Under the pieces are notes generated by a model, which did no database searches, was not told the DNA's origin, and saw only the letters and a program-made list of their open reading frames with translations. A stretch of DNA of 64,000 bases from Paenibacillus_F sp047238265 (GTDB lineage Bacteria; Bacillota; Bacilli; Paenibacillales; NBRC-103111), in the NCBI RefSeq assembly GCF_047238265.1, contig NZ_JBDFMM010000001.1, positions 248,001 through 312,000 of the forward strand. Direction: 5' to 3'. This document shows, piece after piece, positions 38,040 through 46,602 of this stretch. A program made the position numbers and the translations under genes. The first letter of the stretch is position 1; the number at the start of each line of letters is the position of its first letter.

Positions 38040-38081
38040 GATTAACCGGCCCTGCGGCCTATCAGGTGGAGGTAACGAAAA

Positions 38082-38807
38082 ATGTCCTTTATTATTTATC
38101 CGGCAATCGATATCCGGGACGGCAAGTGCGTTCGTCTCGTTCAAGGCGATTATAATCAGGAAACGGTCTATAACGAAAATCCTCTTGAGGTCGCGCAAGC
38201 TTGGGAAGCTCAAGGCGGACAATGGATTCATCTGGTTGATCTGGACGGCGCGAAGGCCGGCCGGCCGGTTAACGACAAGCTGATCGGCGAAATCGCCCGC
38301 ACGGTGAAAGTTCCGGTCCAGGTCGGAGGCGGACTGCGCACGGAGGAGGATGTGGACCGTCTGCTGTCGCTGGGCGTATCCCGTGTCATTCTCGGGACTG
38401 CGGCCATCGAAGACCGTGCTTTCGTTCAGTCTCTGCTGGCTAAACACGGCGAGAATGTCGCCATCGGTCTTGATGCCCGGGACGGTTTCGTCGCGACCCG
38501 GGGCTGGCTGGAAACTTCATCGGTAAAAGCGGAAGATTTGGCCGTTCAGCTTGCCGAACATGGAGCGAAGACGTTTATCTTCACCGATATTTCGCGGGAC
38601 GGCATGATGGGCGGCCCGAATGTGGAGGCTATCGTACGGCTGGCTAAAGTTTCGGGCCAGACGGTTATCGCATCCGGCGGCGTAAGCCGTCCGCAAGATC
38701 TGGAGCGGCTTGCCGCCGAGGCAGTGAACGGTGTAGGCGGCGCCATTGTCGGCAAGGCGCTTTACACAGGCAGCATCCGGCTGGAGGAAGCGCTGAAGCT
38801 GGTTTAG
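38082..38807 (+). CDS. hisA: Phosphoribosylformimino-AICAR ribotide isomerase HisA
   Basis: TIM-barrel isomerase opening the ribose of ProFAR to PRFAR. The 241-aa protein shows YPAIDIRDGKCVRLVQGD with the catalytic Asp10, VQVGGGLRTEEDV, and the second phosphate site VIASGGVSRPQDL; the second catalytic aspartate is in FTDISRDGM. GGAGGT lies before the ATG. Confidence 0.96.
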   Translation: MSFIIYPAIDIRDGKCVRLVQGDYNQETVYNENPLEVAQAWEAQGGQWIHLVDLDGAKAGRPVNDKLIGEIARTVKVPVQVGGGLRTEEDVDRLLSLGVSRVILGTAAIEDRAFVQSLLAKHGENVAIGLDARDGFVATRGWLETSSVKAEDLAVQLAEHGAKTFIFTDISRDGMMGGPNVEAIVRLAKVSGQTVIASGGVSRPQDLERLAAEAVNGVGGAIVGKALYTGSIRLEEALKLV

Positions 38808-38906
38808 GCCGCAGGGCGTTTAGACAGGGCAGCGCATTTAAAAGCACACTTTACGCATCAAGATGCTCCGATATATTGTGGTACTGAGTTGAAGGGGGAA
38901 GTCAGA

Positions 38907-39665
38907 ATGCTGGCTAAACGGATTATTCCCTGTCTGGACGTGAAAGACGGCCGGGTCGTCAAGGGTGTAAATTTCGTGAATTTGAGAGACGCGGGCGATC
39001 CGGTCGAGCTTGCTTCCATTTATGACCGCGAAGGGGCCGACGAGCTTGTTTTCCTGGACATATCGGCTTCGGTTGAAGGACGGGCGACGATGGTGGAGGT
39101 CGTGAAAAAAACGGCAGGCGAAATCACGATCCCGTTCACGGTCGGAGGAGGAATTTCGACTACGGATGATATGAAGCGTCTGCTCCGTGCCGGCGCGGAT
39201 AAAATCGGCATCAATACGGCGGCGGTCAAGAATCCGCAGCTTGTATCGGACGGAGCCCGCAAATTCGGGTCCCAGTGTATCGTCGTCGCCATTGACGCCA
39301 AGTTCAACCCGGACTGGGACGAATGGGAAGTCTATACCCACGGGGGCCGGACGGCTTCCGGCATCCGGGCTGTCGAGTGGGCGAAGCGGATGGAGACGGC
39401 GGGCGCCGGCGAGCTGCTTCTTACCAGCATGGATGCGGACGGCACGAAGGACGGCTTCGATCTGGCTTTGACCAAAGCGGTTTCCGGATTTGTCGGAATC
39501 CCCGTCATCGCGTCCGGCGGTGCCGGAAACGAAGAACATTTCTACGAAGTATTCACCGAAGGCCGCGCCGATGCGGGCCTGGCCGCGACGATCTTTCATT
39601 ATAAAGAACTGACGGTTCAGGGCGTCAAAGAGAGCTTGAAGAAAAAAGGAGTGGAGATTCGATGA
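38907..39665 (+). CDS. hisF: Imidazole glycerol phosphate synthase subunit HisF
   Basis: Cyclase subunit making imidazole glycerol phosphate and AICAR from PRFAR and HisH-derived ammonia. The 252-aa TIM barrel has LAKRIIPCLDVKDGRVVKG with catalytic Asp11, FTVGGGISTTDDM, VVAIDAKFN with the second aspartate, and VIASGGAGNEEHF. ATG 38907 is favoured over TTG 38889, because AAGGGGGAA lies between them. It overlaps hisI by four bases. Confidence 0.96.
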   Translation: MLAKRIIPCLDVKDGRVVKGVNFVNLRDAGDPVELASIYDREGADELVFLDISASVEGRATMVEVVKKTAGEITIPFTVGGGISTTDDMKRLLRAGADKIGINTAAVKNPQLVSDGARKFGSQCIVVAIDAKFNPDWDEWEVYTHGGRTASGIRAVEWAKRMETAGAGELLLTSMDADGTKDGFDLALTKAVSGFVGIPVIASGGAGNEEHFYEVFTEGRADAGLAATIFHYKELTVQGVKESLKKKGVEIR

Positions 39666-40339
39666 CAGGCACACAACTGGACAGCATCCGCTACGATTCG
39701 CAGGGTCTCGTTCCCGCTATTGTGCAGGATGCCGTCAGCAAAGACGTTCTGATGCTGGCTTATATGAATAAGGAATCGCTTGAAAAAACGGTAGCCACCG
39801 GCACAACCTGGTTCTGGAGCCGTTCGCGGCAGGAGCTTTGGAACAAGGGAGCGACCTCGGGGCACACGCAGCGCGTGGTTTCGCTCAAGTATGACTGCGA
39901 TGCGGACACGCTTCTGGTGCTTGCGGAACAGACCGGGCCTGCCTGCCATACCGGATCTTACACCTGCTTCGGCAGTGAAATTCCGGTGAATGGCGCAGAG
40001 TCCGGTTTAGCCGCAGATCCGGCAGCCGTGCCTGCTTCCGCCGACCGTTTCGGCATTTTGTCGAGGCTGGAGTCCATTATCGCTTCCCGCGAAGCGGAAA
40101 GACCGGAAGGTGCCTATACGACCTATTTGTTTGAGAAAGGAATCGACAAAATTCTCAAAAAAGTAGGCGAAGAAACCGCAGAAGTGATTATCGCGGCCAA
40201 AAACAGAGACCACGACGAACTCCGGTACGAAACGAGCGATCTCATTTTTCATCTGATGGTTCTTATGCGCGAGTCCAAGCTTCCGCTTGACGATGTCATG
40301 GCAGAGCTGGAGCGGCGCCACATCAGCAAAGCCAAGTAA
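39662..40339 (+). CDS. hisI: Bifunctional phosphoribosyl-AMP cyclohydrolase/phosphoribosyl-ATP pyrophosphatase
   Basis: Two fused domains catalyse steps two and three of histidine synthesis. The N-terminal cyclohydrolase (about 1-112) has MLAYMNKESL, TWFWSRSRQELWNKG, the zinc/metal-site DCDADTLL, and CHTGSYTCF. After an Ala/Pro linker the C-terminal MazG-like pyrophosphatase (about 130-225) has KVGEETAEVIIAAKNRD and ETSDLIFHLMVLM. Last gene of the his operon. Confidence 0.95.
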   Translation: MTGTQLDSIRYDSQGLVPAIVQDAVSKDVLMLAYMNKESLEKTVATGTTWFWSRSRQELWNKGATSGHTQRVVSLKYDCDADTLLVLAEQTGPACHTGSYTCFGSEIPVNGAESGLAADPAAVPASADRFGILSRLESIIASREAERPEGAYTTYLFEKGIDKILKKVGEETAEVIIAAKNRDHDELRYETSDLIFHLMVLMRESKLPLDDVMAELERRHISKAK

Positions 40340-40347
40340 AGGAAATC

Positions 40348-40403
40348 TCGGTATCCGGCTCTGAAGGCAAATATGCCAGCTAGAGGAACGGGTACCGATT
40401 TTT
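40348..40403 (+). terminator. Probable terminator after the his operon
   Basis: TCGGTATCC (40348-40356) can pair with GGGTACCGA (40390-40398), followed by TTTTTG. The 33-base loop contains a smaller GGCA/TGCC hairpin. Plausible rather than certain. Confidence 0.55.
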
Positions 40404-40481
40404 GTTTCCGAAGTTCATAAACTAGCCACAATTACCTCGATTTGGCGTCCTCTGCGCTTTTTCATTTCGACAAGTTTCATG

Positions 40482-40487
40482 TATAAT
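40482..40487 (+). promoter_or_regulatory. -10 element upstream of prs
   Basis: Perfect TATAAT. The hexamer 17 bases upstream is TTTTCA (40459-40464), a weak -35. Transcription should start near 40,494, leaving a leader of about 165 bases. Confidence 0.6.
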
Positions 40488-40501
40488 AGTGGGGTAGGAG
40501 A

Positions 40502-40545
40502 ATGTCCCTGGTACTAGACACTAGACAGAGGGGGCATCTTTTTTC
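40502..40545 (+). promoter_or_regulatory. Terminator-like hairpin in the prs leader
   Basis: ATGTCCCT (40502-40509) pairs with AGGGGGCAT (40529-40537), with an inner CTAG/CTAG stem. It is followed by CTTTTTTCTGG. Lying just after the expected transcription start and about 115 bases before the prs ATG, it looks like an attenuator or a 5' stability hairpin. The controlling signal is unknown. Confidence 0.5.
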
Positions 40546-40660
40546 TGGCTTACACGCTAAAAAGCGCTTTCGCATGAAAACGTATGCGCAGCGTTCTATA
40601 CAGAAGTTTGACCCGTCTGCAGTCCCAATAATCAAAAACATTTCGGAGGTAACCATAACC

Positions 40661-41611
40661 ATGGATCTCAACAACATTAAAATTTTCTCCGGCTCTTCCA
40701 ACCCGAAGCTGGCACAGAGCATTTGCGACGACCTGGGCGTTCCGCTCGGTAAAATCAAGCTGTCTCGCTTCAAAAGCGGGGAAATTTATTGTTTGTATGA
40801 AGAAGGTGTCCGTAACTGCGATGTATTTTTAGTACAAACGTTTTCCCATCCGATCAATGAACACCTTATGGAACTATTGGTTATGATGGATGCGGCCAAG
40901 CGTGCATCCGCCCGCACGATCAACTTGATCCTGCCTTACTATGGTTACTCCCGCCAAGAGAGAAAAGCCGCGCCGCGCGAACCGATTTCCGCGAAACTTG
41001 TCGCCGATCTGGTCAGTGCCGCAGGGGCGAACCGCGTTATCACCATCGACCTGCACGCACCGGCGATCCAAGGATTCTTCGACATCCCTGTCGATCACCT
41101 GACCGCTCTTGATCTTATCAGCGACTACATCACGAAGAAAAACATCGTCGATCCGGTCATCGTATCTCCGGATGCCGGCCGCGCTACGACGGCTGAGCGT
41201 CTTGCCAACATTCTGGACGCTCCGTTCGCGATGATGTTCAAGAAACGCCCGGCTCACAATGAAGCGGTCGTTACTCACGTAATCGGGGACGTTAAAGGCC
41301 GTACGCCGATCATCATCGAGGATCTGATCGATACCGGCACGACGATCGTGAACGTTGTGGAAGGACTGAAGGAACGCGGAGCGAACGATATCTATGTTTG
41401 CGCCACTCACGCAGTATTCTCGGGCCCGGCGCTCCAGCGTCTGGATCACCCGAATATCCGTGAAGTCGTGATCACCGATTCCCTCGCGATTCCGGACGAT
41501 CACGCGGAACGTTTCAAGGTGCTTTCCGTCGCTCCGCTGCTCTCGCATGCGGTTCGTATCGTCAGTGACGGCGGCTCTCTCTCTTCGCTGTTCAAGTACG
41601 GCGGCGTTTAA
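40661..41611 (+). CDS. prs: Ribose-phosphate pyrophosphokinase
   Basis: Makes PRPP from ribose 5-phosphate and ATP, the shared precursor of histidine, purines, pyrimidines and NAD. The 316-aa protein starts MDLNNIKIFSGSSN, has RFKSGEIYC, the ATP/Mg flexible-loop region YYGYSRQERKAAPREPISA, DLHAPAIQGFF and the PRPP-loop IIIEDLIDTGTT. ATG 40661 is set by GGAGGT at 40645-40650; the frame stays open upstream to 40502, but those 53 residues do not look like PRPP synthetase. Placement next to the his operon fits PRPP use by HisG. Confidence 0.95.
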   Translation: MDLNNIKIFSGSSNPKLAQSICDDLGVPLGKIKLSRFKSGEIYCLYEEGVRNCDVFLVQTFSHPINEHLMELLVMMDAAKRASARTINLILPYYGYSRQERKAAPREPISAKLVADLVSAAGANRVITIDLHAPAIQGFFDIPVDHLTALDLISDYITKKNIVDPVIVSPDAGRATTAERLANILDAPFAMMFKKRPAHNEAVVTHVIGDVKGRTPIIIEDLIDTGTTIVNVVEGLKERGANDIYVCATHAVFSGPALQRLDHPNIREVVITDSLAIPDDHAERFKVLSVAPLLSHAVRIVSDGGSLSSLFKYGGV

Positions 41612-41683
41612 ATCGTGTTTTTGAAACCTCGGGGACTGTGCTATACTTGATCATAGATCTCAAAGTACCGGAGGTGCCTAATC

Positions 41684-43435
41684 ATGGAAAAGAAAAAGCG
41701 TGTCTCCGTAAAGCCGGAACCGAAAATTATCCCAATCAGCATGGATGCCACGTTCTTTTTTGAAAGAGCGGTTCAATCGCTCGATCGTTTCCATTACGAT
41801 AAGGCGTTGAAATATTTCCGGCGAGCGGTAGAATACGAATACGATAACCCGGTGAACCACTGCAACCTTGCAGGGGTTCTCTCCGAATTGGGCAAGTACG
41901 AGGAATCCAACGACATCTTGAAAGATGTTCTCGACCGGATCGATCCCTCGATGACCGAATGCCACTTCTATATGGCGAACAATTACGCCAATATGGATCA
42001 GTACGAACAGGCGGAGGGCGCTCTTGTCCGTTACCTGGAGAATGATACAAACGGGCATTATCTGGAAGAAGCCGAGGAAATGCTTGATTTCCTCAGCTAC
42101 GAACTGGAGCGCCCGGCCAAGCTTAAGACCATTAAATCCCGCGAGGGTTTGTATGAGCATGATCAGGCGCGTCTGCTTCTGGAAGAAGGCAAGTTCGCGG
42201 AAGCGGTGCGCGTTCTGGAAGATATCGTCGAAGAGCACGGCGATTTTTTGGCGGCCCGTAATAATCTGGCGCTGGCTTATTATTACACCGGTCATTTTCA
42301 GAAATCGCTGGATGCCATTGTCGAAGTGCTGAACATAGATCCCGGCAATCTTCACGCGCTGTGCAATATGGCGATTTTTTACCAGCATCTCGGACGCAAG
42401 GAAGAACTTGCCGAACTGATGGAAACTTTGCGCAAGACGTTTCCTTTCCAGCAGGAGCACGTCTTTAAGCTTGCGACCACGATGGGGATTCTGGGCGATC
42501 ACGAGAAAGCCTACCAGCTTTTCAGGAGGATCTCCCGTTCCAACGACAGCGGTCTGGATCCGTGCGTTTATCATTATGCGGCCGTGGCCGCTTGCAATAT
42601 CGGCAGATTTCAGGAGGCGCGCGTTCTCTGGAACCAGGTGGATAAGCTGGAGAACGGGTCGGATATCGCCCGCTTTTATCTGGAGCAGCTGAATCGGCGT
42701 TCCGACGAACGCCCGCTTTCGCTCAGCTATCACTATAACCTTCCGTTCGAGGAGCAGTTCCGCCAATTGGAACAGTCGCCCGAATCGATCCCCGACCAGA
42801 TTGCCAAGGACCCGCTTGTCCGCAGCTCTTTCTTCTGGGCGCTCCGCCATGGGGATGTGGAAACGAAGCTTCAGGTGCTTCAGACGTTCGTCTATATCGG
42901 CGACAATGAAGTGAGAGAGGCGCTCATCGAGTTTATCGGTGATTCCAAAGAGGACGACTATCTGAAAAAGGTAGCTATCTTCGTATTGCGGACCATCGGA
43001 GTCGAAGAGCCGTTGAAAGCTCATTTGGACGGAACGCTGAAAACCGTGGAAAACTCCGTGCACACGACCGATCTTCCGAAATGGGAGCCTAAATGGCAGA
43101 CCGTAATGGAAACGGCTCACCGGCATATGCACCAGCGGTACGACATGATCCAGCAGCATGACCTGCAGACACTGTGGGTAGAATATTTGAGCAGGGTGTA
43201 TCCGAGCGTACCGAGGATTACGAAAGTGGAGGGCTGGTCGGCCGCCCTCGAATACCTGGTCGCCAAAATGCACCGCAGGTCGATTTCCTATCACGAGGTA
43301 GCCAGCCGCTACCATACGACCGTTTCGACCGTAAGCAAGAATGTGAAGCTGATAGACGAAGCATGCGGGCTTAAGGAGAAGATGGATGCGATTCTGCCGA
43401 AGCTCTGGAACGTGGAAAAGAAGGGCCGGGATTAA
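41684..43435 (+). CDS. TPR-repeat protein with C-terminal HTH-like segment (YvcD-like)
   Basis: A 583-aa soluble protein. Tetratricopeptide-type helix pairs run about residues 25-330 (for example LDRFHYDKALKYFRRAVEYE, NNYANMDQYEQAEGALVRYL and NNLALAYYYTGHFQKSLDAI). A mid region (about 345-450) resembles HEAT-like helices. Residues 535-558 (SYHEVASRYHTTVSTVSKNV and following) read as a helix-turn-helix. It corresponds in position to B. subtilis YvcD, before trxB. No signal peptide. Function unknown; scaffold or DNA-associated roles are possible. A weak promoter (TTGAAA 41621, TATACT 41642, spacer 15) lies upstream. Confidence 0.85.
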   Translation: MEKKKRVSVKPEPKIIPISMDATFFFERAVQSLDRFHYDKALKYFRRAVEYEYDNPVNHCNLAGVLSELGKYEESNDILKDVLDRIDPSMTECHFYMANNYANMDQYEQAEGALVRYLENDTNGHYLEEAEEMLDFLSYELERPAKLKTIKSREGLYEHDQARLLLEEGKFAEAVRVLEDIVEEHGDFLAARNNLALAYYYTGHFQKSLDAIVEVLNIDPGNLHALCNMAIFYQHLGRKEELAELMETLRKTFPFQQEHVFKLATTMGILGDHEKAYQLFRRISRSNDSGLDPCVYHYAAVAACNIGRFQEARVLWNQVDKLENGSDIARFYLEQLNRRSDERPLSLSYHYNLPFEEQFRQLEQSPESIPDQIAKDPLVRSSFFWALRHGDVETKLQVLQTFVYIGDNEVREALIEFIGDSKEDDYLKKVAIFVLRTIGVEEPLKAHLDGTLKTVENSVHTTDLPKWEPKWQTVMETAHRHMHQRYDMIQQHDLQTLWVEYLSRVYPSVPRITKVEGWSAALEYLVAKMHRRSISYHEVASRYHTTVSTVSKNVKLIDEACGLKEKMDAILPKLWNVEKKGRD

Positions 43436-43441
43436 TCACAC

Positions 43442-43470
43442 TTGCAAATTAGAATAATTTTAATTAGAAT
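43442..43470 (+). promoter_or_regulatory. Candidate trxB promoter
   Basis: TTGCAA (43442-43447) and TAGAAT (43465-43470), 17-base spacer. The spacer and -10 are covered by two PerR-like boxes. Confidence 0.65.
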
Positions 43471-43478
43471 TATTTTAA
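43449..43478 (+). promoter_or_regulatory. Two abutting PerR/Fur-like boxes before trxB
   Basis: TTAGAATAATTTTAA (43449-43463) is followed without gap by TTAGAATTATTTTAA (43464-43478). Each matches the PerR box TTATAATNATTATAA at all but two of its positions. They overlay the -10 of the trxB promoter. A peroxide- or metal-responsive Fur-family repressor is the natural candidate. Confidence 0.6.
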
Positions 43479-43566
43479 ATAGAGAATGATTGCAGGAAGT
43501 GATGATTGAACACTCACCCGCGATCATACGAATTCTGATTTGTTCCCAAGAAGGAGAGATCGATCC

Positions 43567-44514
43567 ATGTATAAAACAATTGTGGTAGGAACCGGGCCAT
43601 CCGGATTAACAGCAGCCATCTATCTGGCACGCGCCAATCTTAACCCTTTGGTTATTGAAGGTCCGGAACCTGGCGGACAGCTGACGACAACGACCGAGGT
43701 AGAGAACTTCCCGGGCTTCCCCGAAGGGATCATGGGACCGGAACTTATGGCCAACATGCGCAAGCAGGCCGAACGTTTCGGCGCCGAGTTCAAAACCGGC
43801 TGGGTTAACAGCGTAGAGCTTACGGAGCGTCCGTTCAAGCTTAATGTAGAAGGTCTTGGCGAGATCGAGACCGAATCTCTGATCATCTCCACCGGCGCCT
43901 CCGCCAAGCTGCTCGGCATTACGAACGAGCGCGAGAATATCGGACGAGGTGTGAGCACTTGCGCCACTTGCGACGGATTCTTCTTCCGCGGCAAGAAAAT
44001 CATCGTAGTCGGCGGCGGCGACTCCGCAATGGAAGAAGCGAACTTCCTTACACGTTTCGCTTCCGAAGTTCGTCTCGTACACCGCAGAAGCGAGCTTCGC
44101 GCTTCGAAGATCATGCAGGATCGTGCGCGTGAAAACGAGAAAATCACGTGGAGCCTGAACTCCACTCCGCTTGAAGTCGTTGCGGGAGACAAAGGCGTAA
44201 CCGGCCTTAAAGTTCTCAACAACGAAACCGGCTCCGAAGAAGTTCTTGAGACCGACGGTATTTTCGTGGCGATCGGACATACTCCGAACACGAAATTCCT
44301 CGGCGGACAGATCACGACCGACGAAACGGGTTACATTCTCGTTAAACCGGGAACTACGGAAACCAATATCCCTGGCGCGTTCGCCTGCGGCGACGTTCAG
44401 GATTTGAAATACCGTCAAGCGATTACGGCGGCGGGAAGCGGCTGTATGGCGGCTTTGGACTGCGAGAAGTTCCTTGAAGGCAACATGGTTCACGATTGGA
44501 GCAAGTCCCTGTAA
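43567..44514 (+). CDS. trxB: Thioredoxin reductase
   Basis: FAD/NADPH enzyme that reduces thioredoxin and so keeps cytosolic thiols reduced. The 315-aa protein has the FAD motif GTGPSGLTAA at residue 8, the redox-active CATC at residues 132-135, the NADPH motif VVGGGDSAMEEA, and the late GAFACGDV. ATG 43567 is favoured over an upstream TTG at 43540, with AAGGAGAG close by. It has its own promoter and terminator. Confidence 0.97.
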   Translation: MYKTIVVGTGPSGLTAAIYLARANLNPLVIEGPEPGGQLTTTTEVENFPGFPEGIMGPELMANMRKQAERFGAEFKTGWVNSVELTERPFKLNVEGLGEIETESLIISTGASAKLLGITNERENIGRGVSTCATCDGFFFRGKKIIVVGGGDSAMEEANFLTRFASEVRLVHRRSELRASKIMQDRARENEKITWSLNSTPLEVVAGDKGVTGLKVLNNETGSEEVLETDGIFVAIGHTPNTKFLGGQITTDETGYILVKPGTTETNIPGAFACGDVQDLKYRQAITAAGSGCMAALDCEKFLEGNMVHDWSKSL

Positions 44515-44540
44515 TACGGATTATTAGACTCATACGAAAA

Positions 44541-44574
44541 GGCGTGGAACGGCGTATACCCTTCCACGTTTTTT
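44541..44574 (+). terminator. Intrinsic terminator after trxB
   Basis: CGTGGAA (44543-44549) pairs with TTCCACG (44562-44568), then six T. Confidence 0.85.
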
Positions 44575-44587
44575 CAATTTGCCGTCC

Positions 44588-44616
44588 TTGACCTTCCTAG
44601 GGGGTTCGCTTATAGT
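44588..44616 (+). promoter_or_regulatory. Candidate glcK promoter
   Basis: TTGACC (44588-44593), 17 bases, TATAGT (44611-44616). Five of six matches in each hexamer. Confidence 0.8.
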
Positions 44617-44687
44617 GGGTACAGGAGCAACACCCATAGCGAAAGACTTATGAAATAACTTAACTCTTCACTGAGGTGACATTTAGC

Positions 44688-45635
44688 ATGACACAACGGA
44701 TTTATGTCGGAGTGGACTTAGGGGGCACCAGCATCAAGGTAGGCCTCTGCGACGAAGAAGGAAAATTGATTCAGACTTACGAAGGTCCTACCGGAACCGA
44801 GCACGGTCCCGATTTTGTGCTTGACCGTATTGTCGAGTACGTCCACAGGATCGTAGACGAATCGCCATACGAATGGGAACAAGTTGCGGGGATCGGAGCC
44901 GGAATCGCTGGCTTTATGGACATTCCGACAGGTTTTGTGGAATTGTCGCCTAATCTGGGCTGGCGCAATGTCGCAGTCAAGAAGACGCTTGAGGAGAAGC
45001 TCGGCAAAACCGTAAAAATAGACAATGACGCCAATGTCGCGGCGCTTGGAGAAGCGTGGGGCGGAGCCGGGCGGGGTATCCCGAACCTGGTCTGTTATAC
45101 GCTTGGAACGGGCGTGGGCGGCGGCCTTATTATAAACGGAAAAATTTATCAGGGTTTCAACGGGATGGCAGGCGAGCTCGGTCATATGTCCGTTGTTCCC
45201 GATATTGAAGCGATTGCCTGCAACTGCGGACAATCCGGATGCCTGGAAACGGTCTCTTCCGCGACGGGTATCGTCAGAATGGCCAACGACGCCAAGGAAC
45301 GCGGCGACCGTACGAGCCTGGCGCTGATCGAGAAGATCACGGCGAAAGACGTATTCGATGCGGCCAAATCGGGAGACGAGGTAGCCGTGCGCATCGTGAA
45401 CCGTGCCGCTTACTATATCGGTAAGTCGATGGCGGCGGTAGCGGTAACGGTTAATCCGCAGCGGTTTATTATCGGCGGCGGCGTGTCGAGAGCGGGAGAA
45501 ATCCTGTTCAACCCGATCCGTGAGACATTCCGCAAGCTGACTCCGGAACGCGCCTATACCGGCGTTGAAATTGTGCCGGCCACGCTGGGCAACGATGCGG
45601 GCATCGTAGGAGCGGCAGGCTTAAACCTTCATTAG
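44688..45635 (+). CDS. glcK: ROK-family glucokinase
   Basis: Phosphorylates glucose with ATP to glucose 6-phosphate, entry to the glycolytic genes encoded further on. The 315-aa protein has the phosphate-1 motif GVDLGGTSIKVGL at residue 8, DNDANVAALGE near 108, GTGVGGGLI, and the zinc-binding ROK cysteine motif CNCGQSGCLE near 178. ATG 44688 is favoured over GTG 44676, with GAGGTGA just upstream. It precedes rapZ by 67 bases and may be co-transcribed with it. Confidence 0.94.
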   Translation: MTQRIYVGVDLGGTSIKVGLCDEEGKLIQTYEGPTGTEHGPDFVLDRIVEYVHRIVDESPYEWEQVAGIGAGIAGFMDIPTGFVELSPNLGWRNVAVKKTLEEKLGKTVKIDNDANVAALGEAWGGAGRGIPNLVCYTLGTGVGGGLIINGKIYQGFNGMAGELGHMSVVPDIEAIACNCGQSGCLETVSSATGIVRMANDAKERGDRTSLALIEKITAKDVFDAAKSGDEVAVRIVNRAAYYIGKSMAAVAVTVNPQRFIIGGGVSRAGEILFNPIRETFRKLTPERAYTGVEIVPATLGNDAGIVGAAGLNLH

Positions 45636-45702
45636 CAACCAAAGCTTACAATGCGGCTTCCACCCGGAAGGGTACCCTATAACGGATGAGGAAGGTGAAC
45701 TC

Positions 45703-46590
45703 ATGGAAGAAAGCAAAGCGGCGGCCAAGCTTGTCATTATTACCGGCATGTCCGGTGCAGGAAAAACAATTGCCGTACAAAGTCTCGAGGATCTCGGATT
45801 TTTCTGTGTGGACAACTTGCCGCCGGTCTTGATTCCGAAATTCGCGGAATTAATCGAGCAATCCCACGGCAAAATCGGCAAAGTGGCGCTGGTGATCGAC
45901 CTCCGCGGCCGGGAATTTTTCACGGCGCTGCAGGAATCGCTGCGCTCTATCAAGGAAGATTACACATTGACGTACGAGATTTTATTTCTCGACGCAACGG
46001 ATTCCACGCTGGTTCAGCGTTACAAAGAAAGCAGACGCCGCCATCCGCTTGCTCCCAACGATGCTCCGCTGGAGGGCATTCTGCTGGAGCGCAAGCTGTT
46101 GGAAGAATTAAAGGGCCACGCTTCGCAGGTTATCGATACAAGTGCGCTGAAGCCGGCGCAGCTCAAACAAAAAATCGCTTCCCGCTTCACCAATATGGGT
46201 AGCGGCGGCATATCTATAAATGTCATCTCATTCGGCTTTAAATACGGCATCCCGATTGATGCCGATCTTATTTTCGACGTGCGCTTCCTGCCGAATCCGC
46301 ATTATGTGGAGACGCTTCGCCCGAATACGGGGCAGGACGCGGATGTATATGACTACGTGATGAAGTGGAACGAGACGCAGGAGTTTCTGACGAAACTGCT
46401 CGATATGCTTCATTTTCTTGTTCCTCAGTACAAAAAAGAAGGCAAAAGCCAGGTTGTCGTAGGCATCGGTTGTACGGGCGGCAAGCATCGGTCCGTGGCT
46501 ATTGCCGAGTATTTGGGCAAGGTTATGGGAAACAGCGAGACGGAAATCGTCAGAGTCAATCATCGAGATGCGGAACGCGACCGACCATAA
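45703..46590 (+). CDS. rapZ: RNase adapter/nucleotide-binding protein RapZ (YvcJ)
   Basis: P-loop protein that hydrolyses GTP or ATP; in Gram-positives (YvcJ) it is linked to competence, and in E. coli to decay of a small RNA for glmS. The 295-aa protein has Walker A GMSGAGKT near residue 15, SLEDLGFFCVDNLPP, Walker B-like VALVIDLRG, and the C-domain GIGCTGGKHRSV. AGGAAGGTG lies before the ATG. It heads the rapZ-yvcK-whiA trio, conserved across Firmicutes and Actinobacteria. Confidence 0.95.
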   Translation: MEESKAAAKLVIITGMSGAGKTIAVQSLEDLGFFCVDNLPPVLIPKFAELIEQSHGKIGKVALVIDLRGREFFTALQESLRSIKEDYTLTYEILFLDATDSTLVQRYKESRRRHPLAPNDAPLEGILLERKLLEELKGHASQVIDTSALKPAQLKQKIASRFTNMGSGGISINVISFGFKYGIPIDADLIFDVRFLPNPHYVETLRPNTGQDADVYDYVMKWNETQEFLTKLLDMLHFLVPQYKKEGKSQVVVGIGCTGGKHRSVAIAEYLGKVMGNSETEIVRVNHRDAERDRP

Positions 46591-46602
46591 GAGGGTGAAA
46601 CC

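Noticed and set aside
40502..40660. Upstream in-frame start for prs, adding 53 residues
   Set aside because: The ATG lies almost at the expected transcription start and inside a hairpin; the extra residues are not PRPP synthetase-like, and GGAGGT supports 40661.
41678..43315. 545-aa minus-strand frame opposite the TPR gene
   Set aside because: Shadow frame; the plus-strand gene has a ribosome site, TPR pattern and synteny.
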